A stretch of DNA of 64,000 nucleotides, taken from contig OX422186.1 of NCBI GenBank assembly GCA_949130485.1, positions 2,025,313 to 2,089,312 of the forward strand. The letters are read 5' to 3'. Shown here piece after piece: positions 43,450 through 53,380 of this stretch (positions are counted from its first letter, which is position 1; each line of letters opens with the position of its first letter). The DNA is from Agelas oroides (lineage: Eukaryota > Porifera > Demospongiae > Agelasida > Agelasidae). Position numbers and translations under genes: made by a program. Under the pieces are notes generated by a model. The model saw only the letters and a program-made list of their open reading frames with translations, was not told the origin of the DNA and did no database searches.

Positions 43450-44240
43450 TATATCAAAGAGTCGGTAGACTCTCTATGTAGGGATGGCGCGGACGCGCAA
43501 CATGCAAAAGTCGTGTAACTTCACCATAACAACACAAGGGGCTGGGTTATTAGCACCTCCACATGGTGTCACTTTTTAGGAACATAACACACCACATTTG
43601 GTGTTAAGGTAACAACACTTTTTTAACTGTGCAAAAGGCAGGAGCTTTATGTTCGCAGGTAAGACAGCTTGATACTTTACGTCTAAATGAGAGAGGGTAG
43701 CTTATATATGTATAAAGTCATGCATACTGTCGACTGTTGATCAGACACTGCAACATTTGGGTTACTTCAACCATATTTTGGTCATCTCAGTTGCATGCCT
43801 GTTGTGTAAGTGGAACATTATGAACGTCATCAATACAATTTGAATCAAAGTGTAGTTGAGAAGCTTCTCCCTTTTGTTAAATTAGGATCATCTTGCAGAA
43901 GGCCTATATATATATATATAAATCAGCATTTCTGGTAAGGTTTGGTGTTCTTTGATCCACCCCTGGAGGAGTTCCTTGGTTGCATGGTTATGGTAGAAAT
44001 GCCAGGAATGTAGCCATAGCTAGGCTTTCTGCAAGAAGATCCTAAGTTAACAAAAAGGAGAAGCGTCTCAACTACACTTAAGCTTTGATTCAAATTGGAA
44101 GCATCCCTTGAAGTTTGTAACGTGTCACGTACACAGGCATGCAACTGAGATGACCAAAATATGGTTGAAGTAACCCAAATGTTTTTACAGTGAACTGTTT
44201 GCATACTTTTTGGTGTGCCATCCCTACATCTTTTTTACAT
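43450..44240. mobile_element. Palindromic element with TAGGGATGGC ends
   Basis: Internal arms at about 43755-43905 and 44025-44183 are inverse over 150 bp, for example TTGGGTTACTTCAACCATAT facing ATATGGTTGAAGTAACCCAA. The outer ends carry TAGGGATGGCGCG and TGCCATCCCTA. The same outer sequence, with GAGTCGGTAGACTCTC beside it, appears inverted at 28866-28905. Confidence 0.7.
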
Positions 44241-44869
44241 TTCTAACGTTTTTATTTTCGTGTAAAATCAGGATTCATAACTCCAGTTACGCAGGATTAA
44301 GACTAAACCTAGGTTTAAGCTTTTGCCTGCCCCTATTTAAATTCTTACAACTTTCAGGATGAGAGAGAGAAAATTAAACAACTGTGTATAACATAACAAG
44401 TACTTAAATATGTCTGTATATGCTCTTGTCTACTGGTTGCCAGGAAGCGGTTCATACTTTGCAAGTACTCTGTTTTGTGTTTAGTGCTTTGCAATTCAGT
44501 CTGGAAATGAAAACCCATGCAAGATCAATCAAGATGGTGGCACCAAGTTGAGCAAGTCAGCTGAACAGTGGCTTCACAGTCCAGTTTTGTGTTCACAAAG
44601 CTTGTGGCTACATCCAAACTGGTGCAACACAGGAATGATTCTGTGATACAAGAGAGTACAGTGTATCAAATGTATAAAGAAGAACCAAACAAACAGTTCC
44701 AGAGCCCTAGCAAGCAGATTGTGTGTGGTACGTCCAGGCAGGTAGGCTAACACCCACCCTCTCTAGGTGGCTGGGTGCATACCCCCATGAAACGGTGCTC
44801 AGAGGTACATTCTGAAGCTGTCCTTATGTATGTGCATTGTTCGGAAACCGATCAAGTAATGTAATAGTA
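44241..44869. other. Intergenic, nothing recognised
   Basis: One 60-codon frame at 44568-44750 shows no known domain. Confidence 0.4.
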
Positions 44870-46728
44870 TTGGGGCGCACTGAGTTCACAACATCTGTTG
44901 CCCATGATGTAATTGCAATTACATCACCACAGGAGAATGACCTTTGTACCGAAGAGCTACGAGATAGAGCATAACTTGCCAAGTCACTAGACGAGGTCAG
45001 TTTACACTTAGAAAAGCTAGATTCGGTTGTTTATTTTTTAGGTACAGAGAAAGGGGACTCTGGAGCTGACTCTGGGATAAAATTTAACCTTGCATGGGAG
45101 GCTGTTCTAGTCTTGGATGAAAGTCCATGCTGACATTTATAATTTCTTCAGTGCCTCTGATGTAACTATAGCTTATAGTGTGCCAAATGTGACGTAAAAT
45201 AGTTCTTTGATCCAGATCTATCCATGCAACATGCCACAAAAACTTGGTTATTAACTATTGTAGCAGGTGATATTGATCAACCACATGACTGTAGAAAAAA
45301 CAGTCCAGTGGAGTATGAAGAACCAGGAACAATCTTGCGTAACTACAGTGACCTCAACACTAGCCACTGGGACAGATGGCCAGCCACAGCTAATCCAAAG
45401 AATTATGGCATGGCTATATTTGTTTCCACTCCCTTTCTGTATAGTTCATATGTGGGAGAAGGACTGAAAATGAGGATCACCCTGTTAGGATAATGTTTGG
45501 TGTTCATTCTTTCTGCAGCTGCTTTATATGGAGAGTCTGCAGGCTTACGTCTGACAATTCAGTTCTTAATATGTGTGACTTAGCAATAGAACACCAGAAG
45601 AGTTTTGTTGATTATGCTCCCTTGAATTTTATGAAGAGTTGGTGCAACCCTGTTCTCATACTGCATTTTGTTTCTTGCAGTATGTACTGAAAGTGATGGA
45701 AAGCTGAACAGGGGCCTGGCAACGAGGCTATAATTTTGTGTATCATATGATTGATTTTATTTTAGCAGAAAAAGTCTTCAAGTGTCTATTGATGGATATT
45801 GTTCAATGTTGTGAGATCACTGGACCCTTTACTTTTACTACAGCATGAAAGTCCCATCAACATACCGTATAGCCGGAAATATTGGCGGTCTTTAAATTTG
45901 GCGGTTTGGCCCCAAACTGAGCGTAAAAAATATTGGCGGAATTTAAATTTGGCGGTGGCGCCTCGCAGTGCATTACGTCATCATAAACATTGCACGAGGG
46001 AGCGTTACCGTCCTCTCGCTTGAGGTACTTGAACTAAGCCGTGAGTTCGCAGATTTACAAAAAGATATAACTGGCAGCGTGCTAGCGCCGAGTTAGCTAT
46101 ATGTACAGCTCACATAGAGGGGCGCCGGGTGGTGCCAAGAGCGCTAGCATGCATTACGTCATTATTGGTGGATTTTAATTTGGCGGTTTCAACCCAGACC
46201 GCCAAACCGCCAAATTTAATTCCCCGTCAAATTTTCCAGCTATATGGTAGATGCTCGTGTGCATGTGTGTGTGTGTGTGTGGGAGGGGGAGGTCTTCCAC
46301 ATCACTCTTGCCTTGTATGTGAACTTGAATGAAGCTGTTGCACAATTTGTCAGAATCACTTGAGGTTCCACTTGTATCATTTCTAGTGTTAGCTATGTAT
46401 GCCTCCCTCAGCAGTATATAGCCCACTTGCAGATAGCTCCAGATCGTGATTCATAAAGCATACCAAACTGATGTCACCTTTCATCCAACACTAGAACAGC
46501 CTCCCAAGGTGAAATTTTATGCCAGAGTCAGCTCTAGTCCCCTTTCTCTATACCTAAAAGATAAACAACCGAATCTAGCTTTTCTAAGTGTAAACTGACC
46601 TCGTCCAGTGACTTGGCAAGACTATCTCGATCTCGTAGCTCTTCGGTGCAAAGGTCATTCTGTTGTGGTTTTGTGATGTAATTGCAATTACGTCATGGGC
46701 ACCAGATGTGAACTTAGTGTGCCCCTAT
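44870..46728. mobile_element. 1.86-kb transposon with about 260-bp terminal inverted repeats
   Basis: Arms 44870-45135 and 46466-46728 are inverse along their length, sharing GTAATTGCAATTAC, AAGTGTAAACTGAC and CTAGCTTTTCTAAGTG (or complements). The interior has an open frame at 45224-45493 with no recognised domain and a nested TA-flanked MITE at 45863-46249. No transposase domain was seen, so it is probably non-autonomous. Confidence 0.75.
45863..46249. mobile_element. Nested MITE with TA target duplication and GGCGG-rich arms
   Basis: The left end TACCGTATAGCCGGAAA mirrors the right end TTTCCAGCTATATGGTA. Both arms contain AATTTGGCGGT words. It lies within the 44870-46728 element. Confidence 0.8.
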
Positions 46729-46740
46729 TAGTCTGACACA

Positions 46741-46835
46741 GGAGAAATCTCGTACGCCATCCGCTGAAATCACAGAAATCACAGCAGAAATCAAGAAATC
46801 ATGCCTTGACGAAATCAGAAATCATGTTTGCTAAC
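46741..46835 (+). repeat. GAAATCA-rich simple repeat, first block
   Basis: GAAATCTCGTACGC is followed by irregular copies of CAGAAATCA. A larger block of the same words is at 48575-48775. Confidence 0.75.
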
Positions 46836-46917
46836 GTCCTCTAATGTCTGCTAACGGCCGTACACACGCTTCGGTTCACGTGACAAGCCTCGTGTCTCGA
46901 TCTCAAGTGGTTCAAAT

Positions 46918-47022
46918 TAGTTCGGTTCCCAGACCCTTCCTGTATGGCAGGGCGAGAAAGAACCTTCCTTCCCTCCCCTTTCTCGCCCCACCCATACAGG
47001 AAGGGTCTGGGAACCAAACTAG
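46918..47022. repeat. 105-bp hairpin MITE
   Basis: TTCGGTTCCCAGACCCTTCC on the left faces GGAAGGGTCTGGGAACCAAA on the right, with a pyrimidine-rich centre. Confidence 0.88.
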
Positions 47023-47108
47023 GTTCAAACCAAGAGGAACTCCGGCCTCACCTAGCAAACACTTTGGAAGTAGGAACAGTAAGTGCCTTCTCAGTCATCA
47101 AACGTCGA

Positions 47109-48212
47109 AGACCGGTGTCATGAAAATATACACACCCCGTAAATATAGGCATCCCGGGGTTCCCATTTTCACGTGATTTTAGGCACCCCATTGTGATTAT
47201 AAGAACCCCCTTTATCACGCAAACAGCGGGAAGGTTATGATGACGAGTACACCACTGGCGGTACGGTCAGTTGTCAAAACATGTCAGGTGCAGAATGGCC
47301 AAGTATAAAGTGGCAAATTCAGGTAGTATAGAGCATATACCCGGAGAGATAGAAGAGAAATGGGATCAGTGAAGACTTTCACTCTGATGTCCAAGCACTG
47401 ATCAAGTCAAGGGAGAAAGTGTTCAAAAAGGCAGATAGCAACATCTTGTCAGCTCAGAAGCAACCTATGACAGAAAGCATCAGCCAGAAGAAATAGCAGT
47501 AGGAGTTAACAGAGGGAGAACACAGCTCAAAAGCAGAGGAAGGGTGGCAGACTAGAACCTGCATGCTATATGTTATCCACCGGTGCATTGGAAAAGGGCT
47601 TTATGAGCTAAGCTTAGCCCTTGGTGCTGTGAACAGGAACCCTGCAAAGCACCTGTTAGTACATGTGTTTTGTGTCTGCCAGCTGCCTGAGTCTTACGAC
47701 TCAAATATGATACTGTGACAAATGTAGTTTGTGGTACCATTTTAAGTGCATGAATCTACATTCTGACTCTACTGTACCTGACACTTGGTATTGTTCAACC
47801 TGTAACTAACGTCTACTTAATTTATTATGTACATATATGCTAGGATGTTTTGAAGTCAAAATGCAGTGTGCATGGTTTGTGTGGTAAATAACATTAGCTA
47901 GAAAGCCTATTTTCACGTAAGTATAGGCACCCAGATGTCTACAATTACGTGAAAAGGTTTTACTGTATGCATAAGCTGCCTATTCAGGTGTTACATAGGG
48001 ATACCTAGCTATATATCCTGTTACTCGTGGGCAAATTTCACTGTTTGCATGGGATGCCTATTTTCACAGCGGGATGCTCATATTCACTGTGAAAATGGGC
48101 ATCCGGATGCCTATAGTTACGTGAATATAGGCATCGGGGTGCCTATTTTTAGGTGAAAATGGGCATCCGGGATGCCAATTTTTGGGGATGCCTATATTCA
48201 CTTGACACCGGC
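47109..48212. mobile_element. 1.1-kb element with GACCGGTGTCA ends
   Basis: The left end ACCGGTGTCATGAAAATA mirrors the right end TATTCACTTGACACCGG. The words ATAGGCATCC recur near both ends in both orientations. It carries a PHD-finger remnant at 47655-47810. Confidence 0.7.
47655..47810 (+). pseudogene. PHD finger remnant 1
   Basis: One frame gives CVCQLPE and then, after a one-base shift, YCDKCSLWYHFKCMNLH and TVPDTWYCSTCN followed by a stop. This has the C4-H-C3 spacing of a PHD zinc finger at a protein C-terminus. PHD fingers at the end of an open frame are common in some invertebrate transposons. The frame break shows decay. Confidence 0.65.
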
Positions 48213-48217
48213 CAGTC

Positions 48218-48403
48218 GTGTGGCTAAAGTGGAAATCTGCCTGGTGTACTGTTATTGCAGGTTACCTAGCTGGCAATGGTGAAACTATGGTTTGTTGCGA
48301 CCATTGTGAAGATTGGTTTCGTCTTGGGTGTATACATCCATCAGTGTCCACACATACACTAGACACTTGGTTTTGTAATAACTGTAAGGCAGTTTTGATG
48401 TGA
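48218..48403 (+). pseudogene. PHD finger remnant 2
   Basis: The frame encodes GETMVCCDHCEDWFRLGC and DTWFCNNCK, then a stop a few residues later, closely paralleling remnant 1. The first cysteine pair (CYCRLP) is in another frame a few codons upstream. It starts immediately after the right end of the 47109-48212 element. Confidence 0.65.
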
Positions 48404-48419
48404 TGTAGTGACATTCGTC

Positions 48420-48505
48420 TTTTTTTTGTGACAAGTGTGAAGATTGGAGTTGTATACATGCATCAATGCCCACACGCACACTACATGATTTTGTAATGTG
48501 ATGTT
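48420..48505 (+). pseudogene. PHD finger remnant 3, very degraded
   Basis: TGTGACAAGTGTGAAGATTG encodes CDKCEDW, followed by CIHASMPTRTL. It parallels remnant 2 without the final cysteines. Confidence 0.45.
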
Positions 48506-48574
48506 CATAGTGACGATTTTGTTGTAGTTGTGATGTGCTTTTGTTTTGGTGACAGTGATGTCAGATCTCAACGC

Positions 48575-48775
48575 AGAAATCGAGAACATAGAAATCCAGA
48601 ATCAGTATAACCAGAAATGAACACAGAAATCCAGAGAAATCAAAATAGAAATTAGAAATCGCAACGGAAATCAGAAATCAGTGTGAAATCACTGCTGGAA
48701 ATCACAAAGCGAAATCAGAAATCACAAAGCGAAATCAGAAATCACAAGCGAAATCACGTAATTTCGAAATCTCGT
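48575..48775 (+). repeat. GAAATCA-rich simple repeat, second block
   Basis: About twenty irregular copies of CAGAAATCA or CGAAATCA end in GAAATCTCGTACGC, the same word that starts the block at 46741. Confidence 0.85.
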
Positions 48776-49770
48776 ACGCTTCAGAGCTTCGTGTCGGACC
48801 CCTCGGTATTAGGCCGACCATTTCAGCAAAACTGTCCTAGTACTAGCCTCTGCTTAGCCCGCCAGTGTACAGCAACGGAAAGCTCTGAAAACACAGCCAG
48901 TTGTACTCAACACGCACACCACAACTACTGAAGATACACCGGACGCCCCTGAGTTAGGGACACCTCACTACAAGCATAGATAATAAAGCACTGAAACGGG
49001 ATTGGAAACGGACAAAAAATTTACGGGGCAAAACGCCGATGACATCACATCAAATCCTCGTCCGGGTGTTTCGGTTAGAAGGCGGTGCCCACTAAACCGG
49101 TGTACGATCGTTTATCTTCCGTGCGGGTCATTGCACTAGAGGTTCTTGTGCATTTACTGATATACCACGGTATCTACAATATTCTGGTAGAAAATTGTAC
49201 TATGCACAGTTGTGAATTGATTTTTATGCAATGTAGAAAAGCTAAAATAATAGTTTCGTAGTTTTTTCTGGAAAATAAACTGGGCTACCAAATGATGCAA
49301 GCTGTCATAGAGTGTATAACCAGAATGTAACTGAGTGGCGTATTTCTTTGTGATACAGTGCACAGTTTGATGGAGGTCTTGAATAATGTGAAAACTCTTG
49401 TAGTTTTCTAGAGAGATCTGTACCCTGGTTTAGGTAAAGTCTGCTGGTACAGTATTAGCAGTACATAGGACAATGTAATGCTGACAAAACAATAGAACTA
49501 CAGTAATTGTGTGCACTTTTCTCTGGCTTTCTGAACAGGTGCCTCCAGCTCATGCAGAGGACATATCAATCTGTCTTTGTCACCTTCAGGCCTGTTGATA
49601 ATTTTCAGGACTCGTGGATATCCCTCCATCGCAATAGCAGTCTGCCAGAAACCACTCGACGTTTGGGGAAAGAAGAAATCCACACAACCGCCGCTCTCGC
49701 ACAGTCATCTACTGCCAATGCAGTGTGCGTCAGCATCACGTGACCGAAACGAGGATTCGCCGTAAAATTA
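48776..49770. other. Intergenic, nothing secure
   Basis: Overlapping short frames near 49500-49750 on both strands are not recognisable. The stretch is otherwise featureless. Confidence 0.4.
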
Positions 49771-50118
49771 TTGCTGTTTCCAATCCCTGTTCGTAGCTCT
49801 ATTATCTATGCTACAAGGGACAAAATGTTGGTCCTCAAATGGTGTCCGCTTCCAATCACTCGCTTGGAAGAACGGAAAGTTGTTGGGAGGAAGACTCGGA
49901 GGAGATTCTTTTGCACTGCTTGCAGTCATCTCGCAAGGTTTAGCATGTCACATCCAAATGTGCGTTGTGTGGATGTGGGCCTTGCATGGGTGTCCGGTGA
50001 GCAAGCCATGAGTGAGGGAAAAAGTGGTCCAGTTGAAACCGGACTAACTGGACCGGTGGCTACAGCCCTGTATTACAAGCTGCAGAAGCACAAATTCAAT
50101 GCAAAACTACTCGGTTAA
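49771..50118 (+). CDS. Unrecognised open frame, 115 codons
   Basis: The frame has an ATG, a basic central part (KTRRRFFCTACSHLARF) and a plausible soluble C-terminus. No family is recognised. Its last codons run into the left end of the MITE at 50098, so the natural C-terminus may be lost or the frame may be fortuitous. Confidence 0.2.
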   Translation: MLFPIPVRSSIIYATRDKMLVLKWCPLPITRLEERKVVGRKTRRRFFCTACSHLARFSMSHPNVRCVDVGLAWVSGEQAMSEGKSGPVETGLTGPVATALYYKLQKHKFNAKLLG

Positions 50119-50712
50119 AGTAACCTCACAGAGTGGTTACTCCAGTTTCAGGGTTCTCCATTGAACTAGTGACTACATACTCTGAAGAGAATTTACACAC
50201 TAATCGCCATCCATCATCTCCTCACAATTCCATCAAGCTTCGTTAAGAAACAAAGAGCTTGCACAGACATGTATCTGTTAGGTAATCCACATCTATACAG
50301 GGCTGTAGCTGCCGGCCAGGTTAGTCTGGTTACCACTTTTCCCTTCACACATGGCTTGCGTGGCATTGCGCCAATGCAAGGCCCCATGCACACAGCGCGT
50401 GTTGGGAGGTAACATGTTACTTGCCAGATGGCTATGAACAGTGCGAAAGATTCAAATCTGACGGCTATGGCCCTGCCTGAACATACCGCTTCTTATGGTC
50501 CATCTACTGGCTATTATCTGGATCAATAACTATCCATCATCCCCCTCACAATTCCTACCACAGACAGGTGTCTGTGCTTCTATGTTAAGCCTGATTAAAT
50601 TGTGAGGGGGATGATAGATGGTGATATATCTCCTAATAGTACTCATCAATTCACTGAACCCTGAAACTGGAGTAACCACTCAGAGGTTATTTTAACTGAG
50701 CAGTTTTTGCCG
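50098..50712. mobile_element. MITE with about 55-bp inverted ends
   Basis: The left end GAGTGGTTACTCCAGTTTCA is mirrored on the right by TGAAACTGGAGTAACCACTC. A second, inner pair (ATCCATCATCCCCCTCACAA against TTGTGAGGGGGATGATAGAT) lies at about 50528-50618. Confidence 0.85.
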
Positions 50713-51484
50713 TGAAAACAATTATCGCTCAGAAGGGAAAAGTTGTTTTAGTCTAATGAATAGACACTTGATACTGGTAAAAGTTATAGATAACGTAATT
50801 CGTTAAAATCCCTAGAGCACTGTACTATATACCTCCTGGGAACCTAAGAAATGAAAGCTTGTTTTATTTCACGGTGGTTACCTCCGGTTTCTAAACACCT
50901 GCATGCTTTAGATTCCAAACAGCAAATTAGACTCAACATTAATTACTGTTATGGGAGAATCCTTTATCATGAAATTTTTCATTAATGTATAGCTTGTATA
51001 AAGCTGATAAGACCATAATCTATACTGGTCATTGTTTTTACAGTGGTTTTTACCTATGATTTTTTTAAAGCTGGCCCTGCATCCATCTGTGCCTTGGGAG
51101 TTTACTTGTAACTACAGCTAACTGTGTAGAATAATTTGTCACACTAGCAACTGAAATGGCAAACTTCAGGTCCTAAAGTTTGTCATCACAATTCTACATT
51201 GGCACAGAAGTTCCTACGTACCCACTATAGCTCATTTGGGACTTGTCCCAATAATGACATAATGAATCACCATATTTGGGGGGAGAGTACCAGGTCAAGC
51301 AGAAAAAACAACAGTGCACAAGCTACGTAATTGGGACTTATCCCAATGATGACATATGAGTAATGAATATTACCACTCTTGAGGGGAGTACAAGGTGAAA
51401 ATAACACATGCAGATATAGCTGCTATACAGTTGTGCGAAACAGTGAAACTGCCTCTGAATGAAACTTTGGAAAACAGTTACAAA
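50713..51484. other. Intergenic with a short direct repeat
   Basis: TTGGGACTTGTCCCAAT near 51236 recurs as TTGGGACTTATCCCAAT near 51331; each is an imperfect palindrome followed by ATGACATA. No gene. Confidence 0.55.
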
Positions 51485-51972
51485 CGGGCAAGTGGAAATG
51501 CTGTGCGGAAACAGAAGTACGGAAACCTATGTAAGGAAGTGAGAAGAAAAGTCACCTATCAATATTTAGTGCCTTATTGAGTTTCACCTGTGTGTATTGA
51601 GGCCTTGTTTGTGACAGTGATGTAGATGCGAGTGTTGTCATAGTTCCTCACCAAGAATCTTCACCAATGGCTCAACCAGTTACAAAACTACTCCAGAGAC
51701 ATTAGCTAATAGTCACCGTATAGTCTCGGAATGTGACCACGACAAGACCACACTCACCGTATCATGCTAACAACCACGTTAGTGCTCGCTGGAGTCGGTA
51801 TATACTCGGCTCTCACATCGCTTAGAGACATTTCACCCTCAAGTTGGCTACAAGGCACAGTCGTGTGTCACTAAACACCGATATAGGCGGCTTTTCTTCT
51901 CACTTCCATTCGGTTTCCGTACTTCCGTTTCTGTACTTCGGTTTCTGTACTTCAGCGTTTTCCACTTCCCCG
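51485..51972. mobile_element. MITE, copy 2 of the 16473 family
   Basis: The ends GGGCAAGTGGAAATGCTG and CAGCGTTTTCCACTTCCCC match those at 16473-17744, as do internal words such as AGTGCCTTA and GGCTACAAGGC. Confidence 0.75.
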
Positions 51973-52106
51973 TCACCCCGTACAAACTGTCAGAGCTGTT
52001 ACACAAGCTGTTACAAGGCCTTCCCACCGTCCAGTTTTTAATTGATTGCTTACAATATACAAAAACTAGAGGGCGGGATGACCAGGAACGAGGCTATCCG
52101 TGTCCT

Positions 52107-52610
52107 TTATCGCGGCACCCTGATCCACCAATACTTAAGCTTACCTATCTTGAAGGGTCCCGGATTCAACTCTACGTCTCCAGCTATGATAAGCAAAATG
52201 GCTAGTATCGGGATCACGCAACACTGCGAGGGGGTGTTGCTGCGCTTGTCCATTGATCTGCATTTCTCCGGTCCGGCAACCAGAAGGAGCGTGGTTGTTA
52301 AACAAATTGGCAGTAAGAAGGCACTCGTGAATCGACATCGGAGGTTGTTGAGGTCTTCACTTCTGCTGCCAACAGCGACGAGTAGAGTCGATAGCGTAAC
52401 AAAGGGAAGAAACAGGTGGCGCGCTAGGGTCTGCTGCAAGGCCTTTCTCTTTCCGGACGATCCGGTTTTAGATGCGCACTTGTAATCATGTTCTCCTCCC
52501 TTTCCAGCACTTGATGGTTTGTGGCGCCAACGGAGAACAAGTGGTCTTCCCGTCGTGAACGCATGCCACAGGCCTATCCTAGCCCTCCACTGGTCGACAT
52601 CGATTCCCAT
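52107..52610 (-). CDS. LINE-type 5' open frame with 2A ribosome-skipping motif
   Basis: The 167-codon minus-strand frame ends in a hydrophobic run (ILAILLIIAG) followed by DVELNPGP, the complete 2A consensus. At this motif ribosomes skip one peptide bond and release two chains. 2A motifs of this type occur at the start of ORF2 in several invertebrate non-LTR retrotransposons and at the N-terminus of some invertebrate NLR proteins. Here the frame continues only about 15 residues after the motif and stops at 52107. No endonuclease domain follows, so it is probably a 5' fragment of a LINE. The upstream part is basic and CpG-rich, like a LINE 5' region. The initiating ATG is uncertain. Confidence 0.65.
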   Translation of the reverse strand: MGIDVDQWRARIGLWHAFTTGRPLVLRWRHKPSSAGKGGEHDYKCASKTGSSGKRKALQQTLARHLFLPFVTLSTLLVAVGSRSEDLNNLRCRFTSAFLLPICLTTTLLLVAGPEKCRSMDKRSNTPSQCCVIPILAILLIIAGDVELNPGPFKIGKLKYWWIRVPR

Positions 52611-53159
52611 ACTCCGGCGTTTGTCTTTGTATGACTTTTGACACTCCCTACCACTACACTCTTCTATAAAAATATATGCACGTTCTGTCGGAACGTCAAA
52701 TCGGCTGCATGCTTATGGCAAGTCCCAAATACGTCATTTAAAGGGGCTTTTCACTTTCTGCTTCAACGATCTTGACTCATGACAATACTAATCTAGCTTT
52801 TGTAACGAACCCGGTGTCATGGAGAATTTGTTGCCTCCCTGGTTTGTGGCATCCCCGAACAATATTCCCTAGGGATTACGGTGTCATAGGATGGGATGTC
52901 CCCCCCCTTAAATTGTCGTGGTCCTCCACAACGGAATACCCGTGGGAATACAGTATCCACAATTACTCGCTCCAGATCATTTTGCACCCCCAACGGTAAC
53001 TAGCAGTGTAGCGCGAATTGTTTCGCTGGAGATTCAACGAAAAAAGCAGTATGAAACTAAGCCTACGGTTGAACACGCCAAGTGGTGTGTAGGATTGAAG
53101 TCAAGTGACGTATACAAACTACTGGCTCCATAAAGTATAATGTACCTGAAATTGTTGCA
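52611..53159 (+). other. Intergenic with one possible exon
   Basis: A + strand frame at 52918-53133 (71 codons, QRKKQYETKPTVEHAKWCVG near its end) has coding-like composition but no recognised family and no splice support. Confidence 0.3.
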
Positions 53160-53323
53160 GATAAGCTGAATGAATGAGTGAATGAAATTTTATTGTCACG
53201 CCACAAGGCAACAGGCCAATTCTGGCCTATGAGACAGAATACAAAATTAGTGGAATATAACAGGAAAATTTTGTCAGTTACAGATAATTGCATTGTTCTT
53301 TTTCTGTAGGATGATCTCAACAT
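53160..53323 (-). mobile_element. 3' end fragment of a CR1/L2-like LINE
   Basis: On the minus strand the sequence reads GGCCTGTTGCCTTGTGGCG, then ACAATAAAATTTCATTCA and several ATTC repeats. This is the short hairpin plus microsatellite tail typical of 5'-truncated CR1/L2-like insertions. No coding sequence is included. Confidence 0.7.
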
Positions 53324-53380
53324 CAGCAGCTCTACCAGGACCTTTTACTGGTCTTACACCATTGACTGGCTGACATGCAG

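Noticed and set aside
46129..46426. Frames of 67-83 codons on both strands
   Set aside because: They overlap a GT microsatellite, a MITE end and the inner arm of a larger element; no domain is visible.
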